Shown here: one piece after another, positions 1 through 11,090 of the stretch
How the letters are laid out: each line of letters starts with the position of its first letter
Position numbering within the stretch: the first letter of the stretch is position 1
Origin: Hanleya hanleyi
Taxonomy: Eukaryota > Mollusca > Polyplacophora > Lepidopleurida > Hanleyidae
Assembly: GCA_036873755.1 (NCBI GenBank)
Contig: JAVTVY010036880.1
Coordinates: 62,001-126,000 of the forward strand
Direction: 5' to 3'
DNA length: 64,000 nucleotides
Notes under the pieces: generated by a model
Seen by the model: the letters and a program-made list of their open reading frames with translations, nothing else
Told to the model about the DNA's origin: nothing
Database searches by the model: none
Made by a program: the position numbers and the translations under genes

Positions 1-602
1 GACATTCTTGGGTCATGTTGTAGGTCAGTTGTAAGAAACAACTGATGCGTTTCTTGGGTATGGCTGGTTATTACAGAAAATTTTGTCCAAATTTTTCAGA
101 TATTACTGAGCCTTTAACTCAACTCTTAAGAAAAAGAGAAAGTTTTGTTTGGACCGATGAATGTGAACCAACCTTTGAAAACCTAAAAGCTATACTCAAG
201 AGCGTTCTTTCAGCACCAGATTTTGATTCACCTTTTAAACTGGCTGTAGATACTAGTGATATTGCTGCTGGTGCCGTTTTGTTACAAGAAGATATACATG
301 GTGTAGATCACCCAATATGTTATTTTTCACGTAAATTTGACAAACATCAGAGAAATTATTCTACAATTGAGAAAGAATGTTTAGCAATGATATTGGCTTA
401 ACAATATTTTGATGTTTATTTTACTTCATCATTCTCAATTACTGTATTCAGTGATCACAATCCACTTGTTTTCATAAGTAAGATGAAAAACAAAAATCAA
501 AGATTGTTGAGATGGAGTTTGGTGTTACAAGAATACAATATTGAAATCAGACATATTAAGGGCAAGGACAATTTGATTGCTGATTGTTTGTCTCGTATAT
601 AA
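1..602 (+). pseudogene. Gypsy-type retrotransposon pol fragment (RT end and RNase H), broken
   Basis: This is the tail of an LTR-retrotransposon polyprotein. Near the left edge one frame reads FLGHVVGQ. From 45 a different frame continues with FLGMAGYYRKF, the usual end of a Gypsy RT, so about 25-30 residues and the frame were lost near 35. An RNase H region follows, with LAVDTSDIAAGAVL, ICYFSRKFDKHQRNYSTIEKECLAM, then after a stop VFSDHNPLVF and ADCLSRI. The TAA at 399-401 sits where the family normally has Leu (one base from TTA), and the same frame then stays open to 600-602. No integrase follows. Gypsy RT/RNase H identity is clear from family motifs; the copy cannot make a full protein as it stands. 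The element starts outside the window. Confidence 0.88.
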
Positions 603-707
603 TGTACATTTGTTTGTCAACATTTTTGCCGTTGTAATATAGATGTTTTTTGTAATGATGTTTTGCATTGTCAAGAAAGTTCCACGTTTGAAAATTTCTT
701 TTTTTTA

Positions 708-717
708 AGAGGGGGAG
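708..717 (+). promoter_or_regulatory. polypurine tract before a Gypsy 3' LTR
   Basis: A run AAGAGGGGGAG lies just before TGTCATGG, about 110 bp after the pol stop. This is the usual place of the plus-strand priming site of an LTR retrotransposon and marks the start of the 3' LTR. Confidence 0.7.
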
Positions 718-1018
718 TGTCATGGTATTTTAGTCTATTATTAGGGATTGTGGATGTTTCTAGAATATAGAGCTTGTTTACATATTAGTTTATGGGTCAG
801 CCACTTGGGGCTTTCTCGAATATTGTTGTAAATTGTATCTATGTCAGATGATGCGGTAACGCTGTGTATTCTTGAAAGGGAAGAATGAACTGGAATGCCT
901 CACAGAGTATAACTAGCGCCCAGTCAGTCAGTCAGCAGGGAATTCAAACAAGCGATTTATGTGGCTGTTATACTGTGTTACCTTTGCCTGTAATTACGGA
1001 CTGCTGGATTTTGTACTC

Positions 1019-2767
1019 CTGTGAAATATATTTACAGTAATGGAACACTTAAACTAAAAGTAGATAATAAACTGTCTCCCGCTTTTCCTAGCGACATTGG
1101 TGTCCGACAGGGAGACAGTTTAAGTCCAACACTTTTCAATCTCTTCATCAACGACCTTCAATTCGATATGTCCGTATGTTCACCTGTAACCTTACAAAGT
1201 CAAAAAATTTCGCATCTCCTCTATGCAGACGATCTCCTGATACTATCAGAAACCCCTCAGGGACTACAGAACTCCATAAATCGAGTTCACCAATTTTGCA
1301 ATAAATGGCACTTACAACTCAACAAAGATAAAACGCAAATTATGATTATGGAGTCCCGCAAAAATAAAAACAATATATTGCCAAAATTCTATTTCGATAA
1401 TGATATTCTTCAGCAGTGTAATACATACCAATATCTTGGAACTATGTTAGATGACAAAGGTCAATTCACTTCCGCAATGGAGAATCTGAAAAACAAAGCT
1501 TTGAAGGCCCTCTTCAAACTGGAAAAAACCACAAGTCACTGTTCCTTCCCCATTGACTTGAAAATCAGCCTCTTCCATTGCCTCATCAAACCCATCCTAT
1601 TATATAACAGTGAAATATGGGGTTTGAACAAAACTCTCATCAATAACAATATAGACGAATTTTGGATAAAAATGCAAAAGAACGATAAACTTCCATATGA
1701 ACAGGTACTTCTCAAATTCTGTAAATGGACACTTAAATTACCGAAGCGAACAACAAATATTGCTTGTCGAGCAGAACTCGGGCAGTACCCACTTCTGCAC
1801 GAGACTTTATTAAAATCGATAAAGTACAGGAACAGGTTACAAAACACTGACAATGTTCTACTGAAAGATGCTTACTCCTATTACATACAGAATCCTGCAA
1901 CCCCCAATAACTGGGAAAACACAATTCTAACTTTCCTTAAAGTTTTGAATTCCCAAAATTGTTTCCCCCCCACTCCACTAACCCCAAATAAATTCAAAAC
2001 AAAACTGGAGAAGCTAAAAATTCTGCTTCAAGATAAATATCAGAACAATTTCTTCAACCATATCAATGCCTCAGAGTACACAGGAAAACTTGACCTGCTG
2101 GCCAAAATATATAAAAAATATGAAATCCAAAAATACCTGAGCTCAATCAAAAATAAAAACCATGCACAAACTGTAAGTCGTCTTCGCACTAGCTCCCATC
2201 AGCTTGAAGTCGAAATTGGTAGATACAAAAAACCAAAAATTACTAGGGAGGAGAGAATTTGTAAAGTATGTTCCCTGAACCAAGTTGAGGACGAGACACA
2301 TTTCTTGCTGGTTTGTCCTTCAGTACAGATTCAAAGGCAAGTCCTGTTAAAAACTCTTCCGGAAACTCCTGATAAGCTAAATGAGGAACAAATCTTACAG
2401 CTTGTTCTCAACCCAACTGAGAACTATGCGGACAGATGCGCCCAAGCACTACACCACATGTATAAATTTCGTGTCTCAACTCCTCCCAGCTGAGCACCAC
2501 ATGGCTCGGAAACTCTTAGTGCTCGGATTAAAATGCTAACAGTGCTTAAATTTTTTACTTTGCTAACAGTACTTCTTCCTTTATAAATGTTGGCTTATGC
2601 CTTCTGATGAATAAGTGCGCTGAATGAGTGTGTATGTTGAGTGCTGTGTATATGTCGGTTATTTTCTGTACTTTTAATAGATAACTATATGACCATTGTC
2701 CTGGTTAACCCATGGGACTGCCATACTTTGTATTTCTACAAATGTCGTGCAATAAAGATTTGATTTG
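1019..2767 (+). mobile_element. 5'-truncated LINE inserted in the LTR
   Basis: A non-LTR retrotransposon 3' part, starting inside its reverse transcriptase and ending with AATAAAGATTTGATTTG near 2750-2767, a short ATTTG-type tail typical of LINEs. About 270 bp of 3' UTR follow the stop codon. A short TTTGTA-like duplication may flank it, but no clear target duplication was seen. Confidence 0.75.
1021..2493 (+). CDS. LINE reverse transcriptase, 5'-truncated, frame open
   Basis: A 490-codon open frame for the second half of a LINE ORF2 protein. Early residues give GVRQGDSLSPTLFNLFINDL (RT motif before the active site), then LLYADDLLIL with the YADD catalytic motif near residue 68, the connection and thumb region, and a C-terminal Cys-rich element CKVC...ETHFLLVC near residues 410-430, a zinc-knuckle-like feature of many LINE ORF2 proteins. 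Endonuclease and the first RT aspartate motif are missing, so the protein is not functional. The ATG at 1021 is only the first in frame after the truncation. Clade within the Jockey-like group of LINEs was not settled. The intact frame suggests a fairly recent insertion into an already decayed Gypsy element. Confidence 0.85.
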   Translation: MKYIYSNGTLKLKVDNKLSPAFPSDIGVRQGDSLSPTLFNLFINDLQFDMSVCSPVTLQSQKISHLLYADDLLILSETPQGLQNSINRVHQFCNKWHLQLNKDKTQIMIMESRKNKNNILPKFYFDNDILQQCNTYQYLGTMLDDKGQFTSAMENLKNKALKALFKLEKTTSHCSFPIDLKISLFHCLIKPILLYNSEIWGLNKTLINNNIDEFWIKMQKNDKLPYEQVLLKFCKWTLKLPKRTTNIACRAELGQYPLLHETLLKSIKYRNRLQNTDNVLLKDAYSYYIQNPATPNNWENTILTFLKVLNSQNCFPPTPLTPNKFKTKLEKLKILLQDKYQNNFFNHINASEYTGKLDLLAKIYKKYEIQKYLSSIKNKNHAQTVSRLRTSSHQLEVEIGRYKKPKITREERICKVCSLNQVEDETHFLLVCPSVQIQRQVLLKTLPETPDKLNEEQILQLVLNPTENYADRCAQALHHMYKFRVSTPPS

Positions 2768-3059
2768 TATTAACGTTTATGCTACTGAACCGTCGGATAT
2801 TGGACACTTACTGGGATTGTGAACAACTGAGCAATGTTGGATTACCATTATACAGAAGATCGATTTGTGCGCATCAACATGGACTGTAAAATATACACCG
2901 GTATAGCATAAGTCTATATATCACACATTTATTTAATGTATTAACCTTAGTTAATTTGTATATGATTTTAGTATTGTGAATAAATATTTGATTGTTAATC
3001 TTTGACTTCACACATTTTTCTGTTACGTTTTTCTCTGTTATTGTAAAATTGACGTAACA

Positions 3060-4522
3060 ATGATTATGGAAGGAATGCTTCTCTCGTGTTTTCTTACATA
3101 CAGTATCGACCCATTTCTGTCTACATAAGCGTCTTAAATTCTCGCCCGGTACCTTAACCAGACGACAGTTACAATGCGACAGTCAAGAAAAAATGTTTAA
3201 ATGTACCATGCGCTGAAATGGAGAATGCTATGAGTCTATTCTGATAATCCATATTCAAGACGATCGATTTACTTTCGACAGCGATTGTGTGATTGGATAT
3301 TAGTAAGGAATCACATAAATCAGTTCATAAGTTACACTCGAATCCATTAACCGGACTCACAGGCGTAAATGGCACCGTATTTCGTAGCGACCCAGACGCG
3401 ACCAGATGACTCCAGTGTCATTCAGCTTATAGGGTCATCACTGCACAGTCCATCACGATAAAGAATTCGTGACCCCAAAAGAATTATACATTCTACATGA
3501 CCTCAGGATACAGCCGGTCACCATCGATGAGTCTCATTCCGATGAGAAAATATCAACGCCCTTCCGGTCATTTTGCCAGCGAATACTGCTTCACCACCCA
3601 CCTGCTGGCCTCATCCATTCATTTCCCCCATGTCGATCACGATCGGATCTGGTAAAATTCTTTTCGCCCAAAATCTTGTCCGACAGGCTAGCACCATGAT
3701 GTTAAGAAAAGGAACAGCCCGCGTGCACGGCCTGAAGGCGGAGAAAAGGATGACTTCACATTATATAAATCTATGAATACGATGTTTCTAAATATGCAAG
3801 TTGCAATGATGTAGTCGTGTTATTAATTGTCGAATTTTGTTAACGAACAAGAGTCCGGTCAGAAATCAACCAAACGGTGTCAATGTTGAGAATCCCAGCC
3901 ATGAGCTTGGCAACGACGTATCCAGAGCGATCTATCCAAGAAACACCTGTTTGAACGCATCATTAAGATCAGAAGCGTCCACTAAGAGGCTGTACGTTTT
4001 TGCAAGAAGAACTAGCCCAAGCGACACAATGGCGACTGGGAAATATAACTTTCGATCTCTTTTTCCAACTGTTTACGAAGTGAAACAAATTGCACAGAGC
4101 ATCTACAGCTGCGTGAAGTTGACACCCGTCAACGCTCGGTAACGCCCATTAATGCCCAGCTTACGACTCGGCATTGTCCGCTGACGCTCATATATAAAAG
4201 CAGCATTTACCGAAAGACGTGCACAGTCGAGTGAAGTCCGAGTGAAGAAGAAACAAACCTTTGAGACTATGTTGTAGATGATGTTATTACTATCAACGCT
4301 AAGGCGATCAAGAACGCCGGACAATAAAAAAGTCATGACCCTCTATCAAAGTGTAGTTTGTTCACACTTACATTATCCTGGACTGCCCGAAGACGCTTAG
4401 GACAAACGACTGATGAATAAGACCTACCATGCCGAAGATAGACACATCACTAGGTGGTTAACGCGTTACGACGATGGCTATCTCATAACTAATCCTCAAA
4501 CTGGTACGAATGAGCTCAAACA
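3060..4522. other. no gene recognised; CpG-containing spacer
   Basis: Short frames on both strands show no recognisable domain. The stretch is richer in CpG than later parts. A TATATAAAAG box at about 4189 is followed 25-30 bases later by CAGTCGAGTGAAG and by AATAAAA near 4323. That spacing resembles an LTR or a small promoter-polyA unit, but no matching partner LTR was seen. Confidence 0.4.
4189..4198 (+). promoter_or_regulatory. possible TATA box
   Basis: TATATAAAAG with a plausible initiator ~27 bases downstream (CAGTCGAGTG) and a polyadenylation-type AATAAAA ~130 bases further on. It may belong to a solo LTR. No coding region follows. Confidence 0.25.
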
Positions 4523-5842
4523 GGTCAATTGGAGCGATATGCAAGAGGTGGGGGAAAATTGACGACGTCTGGCGACTAAAAAGCAACACATGACTACAGG
4601 AAAATATTCATCGACACCTGAGAATACGGTGGACTCTCGGACGCAGCCTTAGCATCTCAGTCCCGCTGTTATTGCAGCTGTTCATGTGGAGACTATGAGG
4701 TATCCACACGACCCCTAGCATCGGCTTAAGCGGAATTAGATAAGCTAGCTCGGAAGCTGTGATGACAGATTAGCTCAAACAACACATCTGATGTTAACGG
4801 ATGAGCATCATGGACGTCTGATGCAGTAAACGCCTTGACATGGAGTAACCTGGTAAATGCAAGAAACCTAGAAAAACTAACCTGTAATGTCCGACGTCGT
4901 ACGGCTCAAATTTCCCATCGAAACAATAAATCTACATATATTTATCGAGAGACATGTACAGAGGACGGGCCTCGGGGACTAACAGTCCACCATCAGAAAC
5001 CTACCATATACAGGTAATAAACTGGAGCGATATGCAAAAGGTGGAAAAAATTGGCGACGTCTGGCGACTAAAAAGCAACCATATGACGCTACAGGAAAGT
5101 ATTCGTCGACACCTAACATTCAGACCCGAGAATATGGTGGATTCTTGGACGTAGCCTTAGTATCTCAGCCGCGCTTTTATTGCAGCTGTTCATGTGGAGA
5201 ATATGAAGTATCCTCACGGCCCCTAGCACCGGCTTAAGCGGAATTAGATAAGCTAGCTCGGAAGCTGTGATGACAGATTAGCTCAAACAACACATCTGAT
5301 GTTAACGGATGGGCATCATGGACGTCTGATGGAGTAAACGCCTTAACATGGGGTAACCTGGTCAATGCAAGAAACCTAGAAAAACTAACCTGTAATGTCC
5401 GACGTCGTACGGCTCAAATTTCCCACCGAAACAATAAACCTACATATATTTGTCGAGAGACATGTACAGCGGGAGAACCTCGGGGACTAACAGAGCCAGA
5501 AGAATCCTACCATATACAGGTAATAAATTGGAGCGATATGCAAGAGGTTGGAAAAATTGACGTCTTTCGACTAATAAGCAACCATATGACTCTACAGGAA
5601 AGTATTCGTACAACACCTAACATTCAGATCCGAGAATACGGTGGATTCTCGGACGTAGCCTCAGTATCTTTTATTGCAGCTGTTCAAGTGGAGACTATGA
5701 AGTATGTACATGGCCCCTAGCTTGGGAGTTGTGATGACAGATCAGCTCAAACAACTCATCTGATGTTAATGGATGAGCATCATGGACGTTTGATGGAGTA
5801 AACGCCTTCACATTGGGGTAACCTGCTAAATGCAACCTAGAA
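4523..5842 (+). repeat. tandem array of a ~0.5 kb unit, about 2.6 copies
   Basis: Units start with GGAGCGATATGCAA at 4531, 5024 and 5530 (periods 493 and 506); the third is cut short near 5840. Each contains CTGGCGACTAAAAAGCAAC, CTTTTATTGCAGCTGTTC, CGGCCCCTAGCACCGGC and CTACCATATACAGGTAATAA. Short frames do not agree between units, so coding is unlikely. Related units occur at 11350-12212, 24845-25190 and 33243-33980, all sharing the CTGTTCATGTGG...CCCCTAGC core. Nature unknown; a short TATATAA and an AATAAAAGCG in the reverse direction in some copies leave an LTR origin possible. Confidence 0.8.
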
Positions 5843-7120
5843 TGTGTTCGATTGTAGCTTGTCTATGACAGTTTATCGATGAAAGCATTCGCGATCGCAC
5901 GGCCGATTCTGTCGAAGTCGTTTGACCTGGCGCATTAATGGTGTGTAGATTTTACATTTCTCACCTGTGCACACCACATACGGTACTATAGGAAGTATGT
6001 CCACTCACATAGTCCTCGTTGTATATTTAAATGAATCGAATATTCCCCCGAGTCTACCCCCAAAGAATCTCGTCTAATTTGAGATGTTTCTTTTGGTTTT
6101 TCACCTCAAGCCGATCTCCGTGGCAACGGAAGTCCAACAGGTGGCATGCGCTGTTCGGAGTTTCGGCGTGATACTGTTCCTGAAAGGAGTTTCAACATGT
6201 AATCCAATATGGATTGTTACCAGTGATGGGCGAGGTCAGTATAACCTACACACACTACGAGCCCGTGACGAGTGCGAAGAAAGCTGTCTCCCCCGACTGC
6301 ACAATGACGTCACGGATAGGCGGTTCAGACACTGTACACAACTGGGGCTTAAATATGATACCAAACACGATACGGGTTTCATTTGAAACCAGGATGGTCC
6401 CTTGTTCGCCAAAACACGGCTGCGCATCCATAATGCCTTTTCGTTGCACTTTCTCTAGTACTGATGACATCACTTCCGGTAAATTCTCGTCAATCGCAGT
6501 CTAAACAACGAGTGCTCCCCATTCTACACGGCACATATGGACTCAGGATGGCCATTAGTTCGCCCAAACACGCCCACAAAATGACATCTTTCTTTAGCCA
6601 CTACTTCCCGGGTGCGCAAGCGCACCGTGCGCCACTTCAGGTAAAACCCACCCAAGGGCAGTCTACACCAAGGGAGATTCAATATGACACCCTGCACGAC
6701 ATAACCGTGGCGTTCAAACGATCAGGCACACACAAATCGTGAGTGGGGTACAATGTTAGTCTTACGCTATAAAAAGACTTCACTGGATAAAGAATATGAA
6801 TACTAGGATTCCTTACTGTCACCATTGATAACTATTGACCGTTTGACTCTTGCAGGAACCCGTCTGTCGAACTGTTTTCAAACGGTGCACCATACACTGA
6901 ATGTGGTTAGCCTAGGCCATCAAGGCTGGGACAAATTCAAATGGGTGTTGCACGTTGAGCTCAACAAGCTCCTACACTTCGCGGAGCGTTCTTCTTTCGC
7001 TCGTGGATGGATTTATTACGGGTAAATGAACATGGCATTATGGATTTAGAATAGATATGAATGATCAAAATTAGGTACCCGTATATGGATATTTTTACTT
7101 GTGGTCACTAGTTACATTAC
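5843..7120. other. no gene recognised; CpG-rich spacer with an internal repeat
   Basis: Two related segments, near 6395-6430 and 6540-6580, share GGATGG(C/T)C(A/C)(T/C)T...GTTCGCC(A/C)AA(A/C)ACG and suggest an old internal duplication. A minus-strand frame at 6255-6473 looks weakly immunoglobulin-like (VIVQSGETAFFALVTG) but stops immediately and is not repeated elsewhere. Downstream exons of the BTB gene (minus strand) could lie here, but I could not find them. Confidence 0.35.
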
Positions 7121-8225
7121 CTGTGAGTTCCTTTCTGCAGGTAGGATACAACCACTTCAATAACTCGATTACGTCCGTGTATTTCTTTCCAGGAAGTTCA
7201 ACTGTAGATTCGCTCTTTTCCTTGAATTCGCTGTTGAACATAGCTTCAAACACTGGTGACGCCATGGACAGAATGCATCGATGAGTGCAAATGGATTTGT
7301 CTTCCACCATCAGTGTGACGTCGGAATTCTTCGTCGGCAAGTCGTTTGGATCTGGTATAGATGAGATCGGATTAGGGACGGGAAATATTGAAAAAAAGAA
7401 AGAATTTATTGCAATTATGTCCTGGTGGCAGGTGGATATTTTTTACTGAAGGTTGGACAATTACAGTAAATTAGTTATCCAGGTAGAGGAATAGGTATAC
7501 TCGTCCATCTTAACGTTCATATTAACGTGTTTCAACGTTAAAATTGAAAAACGAAATAAGATTTCAGGTGACGTGTATTTCCAATATTAATTTTTAATTG
7601 GGGCTAATATTGTCCCCTGACTGGAAATAAAAGCTGGCAGCTATTTTCCATAGATGTTTAATTGATACCAGTTTCCCAAAATCATTTCAATAAGGGCTGA
7701 GATATGACAAAAGATTTTTCTCGTTATTTGGATATTTAGAGTAGAGATCTTTCATCAGAAGTCGAGCTTCCGCTTTGGGTATTTCCACGAGATAAACACC
7801 ATTCTTATCACAATTCGGATGACTAGATGAATGGAGAGGGAAACAAATAAACCGTTTGATAGTCTCTTTAATGCATACTAATTATTATTTCTCCGAAGTC
7901 ATGTAATCGGCAATGTAGATTCATATGTAACCTCGGGAATAAAGATTGATTAATGTGACTATTAAAGAACTCATTCTTTATACAATGCAATATCTATAGC
8001 TCAACTCTTGGCAATAAGCCAGAAACAGCAGGCAAATAGCTTCAATAGAAGAATACCAACATTAACAAAAGTAATAAGTAAAGTTGAAAGGAGAGAAAGA
8101 GAGAGATAATTAAGGTTTAGCTCGCGTTCAGTAATATTTCCTCTACCGGTATATAGCGACGCTGAAAGTAGTTACTTACCTTCAACTTCTACAATTCCTT
8201 TATCCATTTCTGTGGCATTTGACAT
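7121..8225 (-). CDS. BTB/POZ-domain protein, first two coding exons (partial gene)
   Basis: Exon 1 is 8225-8180 (ATG with a good ACCATG context, 15 codons plus one base). It ends at AAG|GTAAGT. Exon 2 is 7351-7121: a pyrimidine-rich tract and CTAAT branch-like site lead to ACCAG, and the exon ends ACAG|GTAATG. Both introns are phase 1, and the split codon joins the exons in frame, strong support for a real gene. The product so far is 92 residues: a short acidic start, then a BTB fold start with DVTLMVEDKSICTHRCILS, MASPVFEAMF, FKEKSE and a ...VIELLKWLYP helix. BTB domains mediate dimerisation and often recruit Cullin-3 ubiquitin ligases; whether this one carries MATH, Kelch or nothing else is unknown. 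Intron 1 is 828 bp. The rest of the domain should lie to the left but was not found, so the gene may be truncated by the mobile elements there. TTTGTAG before the ATG could be an acceptor for a 5' UTR intron. Confidence 0.72.
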
Positions 8226-9660
8226 GGTGAGTTCTGTCTACAAAGAGCAACAATATTAACTACCAAAATCTTTAGATACCGCGGATGTATTTATTACAAA
8301 ACTACTATTTGGGAAAACGTAATTGTATATCGTCACTATTACTATTGGCATCTACTTTTCATTCTGGGACATCGTAGGCTTTAAAATCACGCGAATGCTG
8401 CTTCTTTGTCCTTGAAAATGTTGATTCCGCCTCAGCTATATTGATCAAATTAGGCTCCAGATGGCGGTCAACTTGGAATTGCAGATGCATGGTCGCTGCT
8501 ACATATGTACTTATGAGTGGAATTCACAACTGAAAGCAAGCACAGGGATTCGCTTTTCGCCCATTTTCAACAAATGCATTCTATAAGTTTTTTGAAAGGA
8601 CATACTCGCCCCATTATTTGAGAAGACAAGACGGTCGTACAAACCCCTTTGAATCTTAACTTTTCTGGAGACCTCCATGAAATTCATGAGCACATATCAT
8701 ATTCTCCTGACCATCAAAAGAAAACGAAGAGTAACTGATGACCCCTTCAATAAACATAATCTTAAGTTCTCCTTCCAATGGCCAAACGAAAATAGCTAAG
8801 AAACGACGGTATTACTTTTCGGTAAACTACGATTTTGTATGCAATCCTACATGGTGGAGACCTGATGTAAATTTTGGACGAACAGATCTCTGCATCCGTG
8901 ACCCAAGATTAGGTTTGGTCACAATCTATATCATAGATCTGGGGAAAGCAGGAGGAGTGAAGTATATAGGTAGACAGAAGGAGTGTTATTTGTTTTTTAA
9001 CTCGATGTGTATTTTGCAATTTTGGTCACATTCCACAACATGAACTGGAATTTATAGTCAAGGCCTCAATATTTTCAACTATTTCCCAGTGTTCAATCAG
9101 CAGTGCATGCATTTGATCTTTCGACCTCAAAATGAAGAGGTTTTTCATTTCCCCATACATGGGAGAGTTATAAGACATACTTTTGTTTGCTATCATTTCA
9201 TTATCTACAACTGGAGATAGACGTCAGCACTTAAAAAGACAAAATTATGACTTTTTTCTGCCATAAAGCTGAGTTATGCATGAACACTGATCACAATCTA
9301 CATTTCTGACCTTATCCATACAGGAGTTATAATAGAGATACAACCATTTTCAATGATGTTTGAGATCTAGGTGTATTCCTCGCCTCATGTGCATGGTATA
9401 ATCAAGTTTGTTACCAAAACCTGAAACTGGAGATATAGCACAGATATGTGAAGTTAACACTCAGAGAGACGGCTGGACAGACGAACCAACAAACAGACTT
9501 CAGGATTGATGTACTTTTGCTCTTACCATACAGTAAGTTTGTGGCATAGATCGACTTTTAATATTATCACAATCGACATCCCTGAACTGGAGTTCATCAA
9601 TTACAATTATCAATAATTTCCTGATATCTGGGTCACAGTGACCTTACAGTAGCAGAGAAA
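8226..9660. other. region upstream of the BTB gene; no second gene recognised
   Basis: No domain was recognised on either strand. From about 9290 to 9640 there are decayed copies of dispersed repeats (AAACTGGAGATATAGCAC, then a GACGGCTGGACAGACGAACC stretch, and GGGTCACAGTGACC-like text at ~9631), the same kinds found intact at 46-48 kb. A promoter for the BTB gene would lie here, but no TATA box stands out. Confidence 0.4.
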
Positions 9661-10005
9661 GGGCATCTTCCCGTCCTTTGACTAATGCATATCATAAAAG
9701 CAGACCCTGCGCATGCACACACAAAAAACACACGGAAACTCCACTGTACAGGGTCAAAGGTCGCTTCCGGACCGGAAGATGCCCTGTGCCTATGTCGGAA
9801 CAAGTCGGATCTTGTCTGGTGAAGTCTGAACCTGTCGGCGTTTACGTATCGGCACAGGCCGCCATGTTAAGCTTGTTAGGCGTCAATGGTAGAGCCAGGT
9901 GCCTAACACCTCGATAATCACTCACTAGCTCAGAACTGATCCGTGCAGCAGGCGCGAATATGTGGTGGATGAACTGCACATGCGCAACAGGAAGTGAAAA
10001 CGTCT
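9661..10005 (+). repeat. copy 1 of a GC-rich inverted repeat pair
   Basis: This segment, with TATGTCGGAACAAGT (~9792), GCCATGTTAAGCTTGTTAGGC (~9861) and ATGCGCAACAGGAAGTG (~9980), is present in reverse orientation at 14690-14960. It also contains its own fold-back: GGGCATCTTCC...CCTTTGAC at 9661 and GTCAAAGG...GGAAGATGCCC near 9751-9783. The pair flanks the Polinton remnant; whether they are its worn terminal repeats or separate elements is open. Confidence 0.55.
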
Positions 10006-10701
10006 ATCGAGAACGACAGGGGTGAGAGACATGGGGGTTTCACTCAATGAAATTTCTGGACCCAGGCATACACCACAAAGTGCGGTCTGTTGGGGATTTC
10101 CTGGTCTTTATATTGAAGGGAAAACAGAAACAGTTTCTCTCCCCGTTCTTCGCTCTCTATTTTTTTATGTCGCCCGCTACCTATGGTCCTTGCTTGTTAA
10201 AAGTTTGAGCTCGAATGCTTGCTCCTCACATACACCATTGCATGGATTTCCTCTTTGGGGCGATTTGAATGACTCTATTTCACCGCAGATCATTGCGATA
10301 TGTTTGTTTTCTGGCCTTATCCTTGGCCAATAGTTGGCTACTTTCTCAGCCCATTGACAGGCTAGTCTATACCATCTACGGTAATATCGGTATTTCACAA
10401 TTCAGTGCAACCTCGGGGACTTTAACACTAGGCACATTAAAAATCCTGGTTCATAAAAACGGAAACACATCCACACTATAAAAATCCATTAGCCATTCTG
10501 TTAACCCATTCGTTTCGATTAAAGCTCACTTGAAGACCACCGCCAAATGGAACGAATCTACCCAATCCCCCGCCCTTGGGATTGATTTCACCAGCCGGAA
10601 ACACGGATTTAACACCATACCTCTATCGAAACCTCTTTGCAATTCAACTATCTTATCACATGAGTTCCATAAAAACATAAAAGCAGGAAAACATATTTTT
10701 T
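10006..10701. other. no gene recognised
   Basis: Short frames without domain similarity. CCTCGGGGACT near 10411 recalls a motif of the ~0.5 kb tandem unit, but the surroundings do not match. Confidence 0.4.
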
Positions 10702-10896
10702 GTCATTTAGAAAGTGATCGTATAACAGTATTTTTCGTTATTTTGGGAGTACACTATCTTAGTATAGCACAGATTGAAGTGCAGAAAATTGGTCGTGTCC
10801 CGAGCGGGATTCTAACCAGTGACCCCCCTAGTGAGGCTCCTAATCGCCAGCACAAAATGTCGGCGATCTAAACCACTCAGCCAACGGGCCTCTCAC
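10702..10896 (-). mobile_element. tRNA-derived SINE, copy 1
   Basis: Read on the minus strand, a tRNA-like head with GTTGGCTGAGTGG (A-box type) and GGTTAGAATCC (B-box type, one change from consensus) leads into a tail with CAAAATAACGAAAA and GTTATACGATCACTTTCTAAATGA. The same tail is in the copies at 49291 and 52166. SINEs of this kind are transcribed by RNA polymerase III and moved by LINE enzymes. Confidence 0.75.
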
Positions 10897-10944
10897 ATAT
10901 ATAGGAGGTAGCAGCCCGGTAGTCTTGAAAGCGAACCTACAGTA

Positions 10945-11090
10945 CCCCTCTGATGGTCGTGCTGGCGATTAGGTGCCTTACCCTGGAGGTCGCTGGTACG
11001 AATCTCGCTCGGGACCCGACCAATTTTCTGCACTTGAATATGTGCTAAGCTAAGATAGTGTAATCCCAAAATAACGAAAATACGGTTTAA
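10945..11090 (+). mobile_element. tRNA-derived SINE, copy 2, inverted to copy 1
   Basis: Plus-strand copy of the same family: GTGCTGGCGATTAGG, GGTACGAATCTCGC (B-box type), CCGACCAATTTTCTGCACTTG, and the tail CCCAAAATAACGAAAATACGG. The A-box end is worn. With copy 1 it makes a head-to-head fold-back about 390 bp long. Confidence 0.65.

Larger units (their letters stand above)
718..3059 (+). repeat. Gypsy 3' LTR split by a LINE insertion
   Basis: The LTR begins TGTCATGG right after the polypurine tract and appears to end at CGTAACA (3059), a TG...CA pair with short imperfect terminal repeats. The LTR is in two pieces, about 718-1018 and 2768-3059, roughly 590 bp together. The second piece holds AATAAA near 2985, a plausible LTR polyadenylation signal. 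The join (before: CTGCTGGATTTTGTA; after: TATTAACG) is inferred. The 5' LTR lies outside the window, so LTR identity cannot be checked here. Confidence 0.6.

Noticed and set aside
6255..6473. Minus-strand frame resembling an immunoglobulin domain (VIVQSGETAFFALVTG)
   Set aside because: It stops right after the motif, lacks the Cys-Trp-Cys pattern, and overlaps a duplicated non-coding segment at 6395-6580.
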